Source of the DNA: CAYQZD01 sp964421875 | GTDB lineage: Bacteria; Electryoneota; Tariuqbacteria; Tariuqbacterales; Tariuqbacteraceae | Reading direction: 5' to 3' | NCBI GenBank assembly: GCA_964421875.1 | Contig: CAYQZD010000070.1 | Coordinates: forward strand, 1-17,799 | Length of the DNA: 17,799 nucleotides | Shown: positions 14,753 to 17,799 of the stretch, in pieces | Numbering within the stretch: position 1 is the first letter of the stretch | How the letters are laid out: each line of letters starts with the position of its first letter | Program-made: the position numbers and the translations under genes | The notes under the pieces: generated by a model | The model's input: the letters and a program-made list of their open reading frames with translations, nothing else | What the model was told of the DNA's origin: nothing | Database searches by the model: none

Positions 14753-14838
14753 TGTCATTGCGAACGAAATTAAACAATCGGGTGATATCTAAAAATATAC
14801 TGATTGCTTCGTCCGCCTACGGCGTCCTCGCAATGACA
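14753..14838. mobile_element. MITE-like element, 86 bp, TGTCATTGCGA ends
   Basis: Perfect 11-bp terminal inverted repeats, TGTCATTGCGA (14753-14763) and TCGCAATGACA (14828-14838), enclose an AT-rich core with further partial pairing (ACGAA...AAACAATC against GATTGCTTCGT). It has no coding capacity. It resembles the dispersed GTCATTGCGAGGA...GACGAAGCAATC repeats I know from other bacterial genomes. No clear target-site duplication is seen. Confidence 0.65.
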
Positions 14839-14896
14839 TTCTGAGACACACTGTTACCCAGGAATGACATCCCACATTGTTTCATTTTTCAGTATT

Positions 14897-14917
14897 GGTG
14901 GGTTAAAACCCACCCTA
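14897..14917. repeat. TGTAGGG-led hairpin repeat that touches the glycosidase stop codon
   Basis: An 8-bp perfect stem, GGTGGGTT (14897-14904) with AACCCACC (14907-14914), is closed by two A. On the minus strand it is preceded by TGTAGG, and the TAG in it is the stop codon of the glycosidase gene. It has the same layout as the 3100-3121 hairpin. Confidence 0.6.
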
Positions 14918-16510
14918 CATTCCTTCAAACAAACGCACAATTACAGACGCGCGGTTTCTCACCGCCGCCGTAAAATCTACGTAACCGCTTTCCTGTATTC
15001 TACAATTAATGAAATCGGTGTCTTTCCCATCGACAGTTACACTCAGCGCTGTTACACCTACGGGGAGCAATATGTGAAAATCAACCTGCGAAGCAGGAGT
15101 TTCGACTTCGATGCCGATAGTATCGCCGTCGTAACGATAACCATAGCTAATGTAAGCGCCGGAAGAGCGGTATTCCATCCTGACCTGAGCGCGTGAAACT
15201 TCAGCGGCGGCCCAGCGCGGCGAAAGTCTGACTTCCCGGAACAGTTTCAACCTGTCCTCCACCCCGGCGAGCCCCTCGAACAGGGAATACAACATCGCGC
15301 TGGAGCCCCAGCCGTCGGTGAGCTGAGCTTCGGGACTGGTGGAGGTCTCAATCGTTGCAGGAGTGCCATCGGGGAAGTACCAGAGATAGGTTTCGCCGGA
15401 GCGGGCAATCATCTCGTAATAGCGCTTGAGAATATCCACGCCGTAAGCTTCAAAGCCGCAATTGAAAGCGGCTTTTGCCAGCTCCCCTCCAACCAGAGGC
15501 ATAATCCCGCCGTTGACATAGGCGCCGGCGATAAGTTTTTCGTCCCCGAAAATCCCATCGGGAAAAGGCGGATCGATGGAAAACCATTCGGCGAAAGACT
15601 CTACGGATTCGCGGCGTTTTTGGTACTCTCGCACAATAGAAGCGCCTTTGTCCAGGTCTGCCGCGCCGCGGTTGACAGCCATCGGATTGCTCAGGCTGAG
15701 TTGAGCGGATTCATCGACACCGAGGATTTCCACCGGAGTGATTTTAACGAAATGAGTGTAAAATTTCCCGTTCCAGCATACGCGGTTCATCGCGTTTTTA
15801 AGCGTTTCAGCGCGCTCCTCCCAGACTTCAGCGTCAGTGTTTTTCCCAAAATAGCGGCGCAGACGCGCCATAATGCGGAAAGCTTCGTAGTAGCCGCTGT
15901 TGTCGCCGTGCATTACGCCCCAAAACGTATGGTCGTCGATTTGAAAATGGAGCCAGGGGGCTTTACCGGCGGTATAGGCGAAATCCCAGGTATCGATAGT
16001 GTAGGGGCGTTTTACAAGACAGCGCTCATTGTCCCAGCGCCAGGGATGACTTCTGACATAATTAAGGGCTTTCTCCAGGGTCGAAAGCAGGCGCTCCATC
16101 CATTCATCGTCTCCGGTTGCTTGCCAGGCGAGAAAAGCGGCTTTTACAAAGCGGAATTCCACATCGGCCTCGACCGGAACGCGGACATACTTAGTCCAAT
16201 TTTCGCGTTCGCTTGGGAGCTTTTCCGGGAAGGTGGTGAAGTAGTCGAAAATCCTGCCGTTGGCGGCTTGAGTGGCGGCAAAGTGGGATATGACACTCTT
16301 AAGGTCCTCCTCGAAGTATTTCATCCCCCTCATTATGTCAGAATAGTCTCTAATCCAAATCGATTTGGCGTCGGGCGAGCGGTAGCCGCGGATTTTATTG
16401 CCGTCGATGACCATTTCAAGCAGGTCATTTCCGAGGAAGGATTTGACCATCGGATAGAGGTTGTCGAATTGGGGCAAGCCGGTGCGGATATATGTGGATT
16501 TGCGGTTCAT
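14915..16510 (-). CDS. Six-hairpin (alpha/alpha)6 glycosidase-like protein, glycogen-debranching type
   Basis: This 531-residue protein has no signal peptide. It shows features of the six-hairpin glycosidase superfamily: KSIWIRDYSDIMRGMKYFEEDL (50-70), QAANGRIFDYF, VEADVEFRFVKAAFLAWQATGD (113-134), a repeated helical pattern (FRIMARLRRYFG, EERAETLKNAMNRVCWNGKFY), YVNGGIMPLVGGELAKAAF, and TSPEAQLTDGWGSSAMLYSLFEGLAGV (391-417). A beta-rich C-terminal domain (about 420-531) follows. Acidic candidates are Asp55, Asp89, Glu114 and Asp116. Related enzymes cleave alpha-glucosidic, mannosidic or rhamnosidic bonds; the exact family is unclear. It lies 15 bases downstream of the radical SAM gene with no clear Shine-Dalgarno, so the two are probably co-transcribed and translation may be coupled. 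Its stop codon lies in an interspersed hairpin. Confidence 0.8.
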   Translation of the reverse strand: MNRKSTYIRTGLPQFDNLYPMVKSFLGNDLLEMVIDGNKIRGYRSPDAKSIWIRDYSDIMRGMKYFEEDLKSVISHFAATQAANGRIFDYFTTFPEKLPSERENWTKYVRVPVEADVEFRFVKAAFLAWQATGDDEWMERLLSTLEKALNYVRSHPWRWDNERCLVKRPYTIDTWDFAYTAGKAPWLHFQIDDHTFWGVMHGDNSGYYEAFRIMARLRRYFGKNTDAEVWEERAETLKNAMNRVCWNGKFYTHFVKITPVEILGVDESAQLSLSNPMAVNRGAADLDKGASIVREYQKRRESVESFAEWFSIDPPFPDGIFGDEKLIAGAYVNGGIMPLVGGELAKAAFNCGFEAYGVDILKRYYEMIARSGETYLWYFPDGTPATIETSTSPEAQLTDGWGSSAMLYSLFEGLAGVEDRLKLFREVRLSPRWAAAEVSRAQVRMEYRSSGAYISYGYRYDGDTIGIEVETPASQVDFHILLPVGVTALSVTVDGKDTDFINCRIQESGYVDFTAAVRNRASVIVRLFEGM

Positions 16511-16525
16511 TACTGAACAAAAGAT

Positions 16526-17575
16526 TCAGTTCTTGATTACTTTCATCGCTTTTACCAGATCTTTCACTCGTTCATAGGAAAAAATCCTGGCTGAAGGTGT
16601 GTAGCATGTATTCCAACAGCCGGGGCAGTTTTTAAAGTCCAGGAGACGGTCCTGCCAATCCTGCGAGCGGAAAACTTGCGGTAAAGTCTGCTTGAAAATA
16701 TTCCCCACCGCTTCGCCGATACAGACTTTCACTCCGCCGTCGACGTCGAAAAAGAACTTGCTGCCGGTAGCAGGGGAATCGAGGTAAGGGCATCGTTTAA
16801 CGAATCCGCCATTCAAATAGGCGGGGAAGCCGTCGATGAGCCACTCCGGGGTGAAGACGATGGGGGATTGCTTGACTCTGGCCAGGACTTGGCGCAATTC
16901 CGAGGAATCTTCGAGTTTCAGCTCCTCTATCTCCCGCTGATTGTCGGCGCGCCAGCGGTAGAGGTCAACGTCCGTCGGCCATCCGAAACCTTCAAGGAAA
17001 CCTAATATATCAGGGATTTGGGATAAATTCAGCTTACTGACGACCACATTTACACCGGTTTTGACCGACTTTTTACGCTTTTGATTTTCCCGATGTAGGA
17101 TTTCCATGGCGCGGGTGACTTTCTTGGCGACATCTTTGCCGCCGCGAAGTTTATCGGCAATATCGCCGAACCCGTCGAAGGAGAGCGACATCGACACGCC
17201 GGTTTTAAGGATAAGCTCTATGGTCTTATCCACCATTTTATCCGAGCCGTAGAGGGTGGTCAGCAGATGGACGCGGGCGAATTTTTTCTTCAGGGCGTAA
17301 TCGACGCAGTCCTCGAGCTGCGGGTGCAGCATCGGTTCGCCGCCGGAAAGGGTAATCACTTGTGCGCCGTAGCTTTCCAGGCGGTCGAGCAGCAGCCTGT
17401 AGTTCTCGAAATAGATATGGTCGTCTTCAGAAGCTTTAAAAGGTATGGAGCAGTGCAGGCAGCGCTGAGTGCAGCGCCTTGTCAGCAGGACATTGGAAAA
17501 AAGAACCGCCGGGCGTCTGAGCGCGATGTTTCTTATGTTCTTAATAGAACGTTTTAGTATGGGTATGGAATTCAA
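16526..17575 (-). CDS. Radical SAM protein with a C-terminal Cys-rich (SPASM/Twitch-like) segment
   Basis: This 349-residue protein has the radical SAM cluster motif C35-x3-C39-x2-C42 (TRRCTQRCLHCS), the SAM-binding GGEPMLHP (78-85) and the strand motif SMSLSFDGFGD. The C-terminal region carries C262 (RCPYLDS), C285 (VKVCIGE) with the GNI motif, and C317-x2-C320-x3-C324 (NCPGCWNTC), the pattern of an auxiliary iron-sulfur cluster used by peptide- and sugar-modifying members. The substrate is unknown and no small precursor peptide is evident nearby. The frame opens with TTG at 17575, as no ATG precedes residue 82; AAGAA before it is a weak ribosome site. The N-terminal 20 residues form a basic amphipathic helix. 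It is first in an operon with the glycosidase-like gene 15 bases downstream. Confidence 0.88.
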   Translation of the reverse strand: MNSIPILKRSIKNIRNIALRRPAVLFSNVLLTRRCTQRCLHCSIPFKASEDDHIYFENYRLLLDRLESYGAQVITLSGGEPMLHPQLEDCVDYALKKKFARVHLLTTLYGSDKMVDKTIELILKTGVSMSLSFDGFGDIADKLRGGKDVAKKVTRAMEILHRENQKRKKSVKTGVNVVVSKLNLSQIPDILGFLEGFGWPTDVDLYRWRADNQREIEELKLEDSSELRQVLARVKQSPIVFTPEWLIDGFPAYLNGGFVKRCPYLDSPATGSKFFFDVDGGVKVCIGEAVGNIFKQTLPQVFRSQDWQDRLLDFKNCPGCWNTCYTPSARIFSYERVKDLVKAMKVIKN

Positions 17576-17607
17576 AATTCTTGTTATTCAGTAGGATAGT
17601 TTCTTTA

Positions 17608-17640
17608 AATCTGCTTAATCCGCTTAATCTGCTGTGAATC
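17608..17640. repeat. Third copy of the 9-bp-period repeat
   Basis: Three 9-bp units of the form AATCTGCTT / AATCCGCTT / AATCTGCTG are followed by TGAATC. This is the same layout as the two copies at 4317-4404, where AATCC/T units end in GTTGTGAA. It lies 33 bases before the radical SAM gene start. Confidence 0.6.
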
Positions 17641-17715
17641 TTTTCCATAATAACGAGAGTGTTGACTAATAACTTTCATTTCACTTTAATATTATTATAT
17701 TCAAACACTTGCAAT

Positions 17716-17799
17716 TGTCATCCTGAACGCAGTGAAGGATCTCTAATTTACATTAAACTTATATTTAACAAGGAGATTCTTCGCTTCGCTCAGAATGAC
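17716..17799. mobile_element. MITE-like inverted-repeat element, cut by the window edge
   Basis: The left arm starts GTCATCCTGAACGCAGTGAA at 17717. The right arm, ending at 17799, is its reverse complement with 22 of 28 positions matching (GTCATTCTGAGCGAAGCGAA on the minus strand). The core of about 28 bases is AT-rich and non-coding. It resembles the dispersed GTCATCCTGAGCGAAGCGAAGG repeats seen in many uncultured bacteria. The outermost base of the right arm lies outside the window. Confidence 0.6.

Larger units (their letters stand above)
14603..14914. other. 312-base intergenic block made mostly of short inverted repeats
   Basis: No gene is seen. The block holds four separate inverted repeats: GTCATTC...GAATGAC at 14623-14643, the GAAA-loop palindrome at 14659-14678, the MITE-like element at 14753-14838, and the TGTAGGG-led hairpin at 14897-14917. 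The remaining bases are AT-rich with an A-run near 14739-14747. It separates the glycosidase gene from the Tat aminotransferase gene, both on the minus strand. Confidence 0.7.

Noticed and set aside
15620..16516. Long plus-strand open frame (298 codons) opposite the glycosidase-like gene
   Set aside because: The minus-strand frame has recognisable six-hairpin motifs over the full length; the plus frame has none and no ribosome site.

Overview
This 17.8-kb window looks like chromosomal DNA of an uncultured Gram-negative-type bacterium. The signs are a predicted lipoprotein, a CsgG-family envelope protein and a Tat-exported enzyme. The sequence does not fix the phylum. The fused MetV-MetF protein, the FN3 lipoprotein and the heavy load of short palindromic and MITE-like repeats between genes are features I associate with candidate phyla of the FCB/Zixibacteria kind, but that is only an impression. 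All supported genes lie on the minus strand, so transcription runs from right to left. No tRNA, rRNA, CRISPR array, transposase or phage gene was found.

Read in the direction of transcription (from 17.8 kb down): a MITE-like element runs off the right edge. Then comes a two-gene operon of a radical SAM protein (16526-17575) and a six-hairpin glycosidase-like protein (14915-16510). A 312-base gap built of four inverted repeats follows. Next are a Tat-exported class V aminotransferase fold enzyme (13322-14602) and a small RRM/glycine-rich RNA-binding protein with a long leader and its own terminator (12734-13027). After these come a large predicted glycoside hydrolase (10222-12549), a frameshifted four-helix-bundle gene flanked on both sides by a degenerate 7-bp repeat (9644-10008), and a MetV-MetF fusion for methylene-tetrahydrofolate reduction (7936-9579). 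A promoter then drives a CsgG-like protein and an 868-residue FN3/propeller lipoprotein (4477-7737). Below that is a compact, overlapping three-gene unit of MNT nucleotidyltransferase, HEPN protein and a double CxCGCG zinc-finger-like protein (3163-4219). Pyruvate phosphate dikinase, with a terminator, follows (347-3055), and then the start of an unknown gene at the left edge.

The functional groups are central carbon and one-carbon metabolism (ppdK, metVF), envelope or secreted proteins (CsgG-like and FN3 protein, Tat aminotransferase), carbohydrate-active proteins (two), and a likely HEPN/MNT toxin-antitoxin module with an unusual third gene. The most system-like candidates for follow-up are this MNT-HEPN-zinc-finger operon and the heptad-repeat-flanked four-helix-bundle gene, whose 7-bp array runs up to and into the metVF start codon. 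The intergenic DNA also carries at least four repeat families: a 9-bp periodic repeat, GTCATT-ended MITE-like elements, TGTAGGG-led hairpins and a GAAA-loop palindrome. Several of them sit in leaders or touch stop codons.
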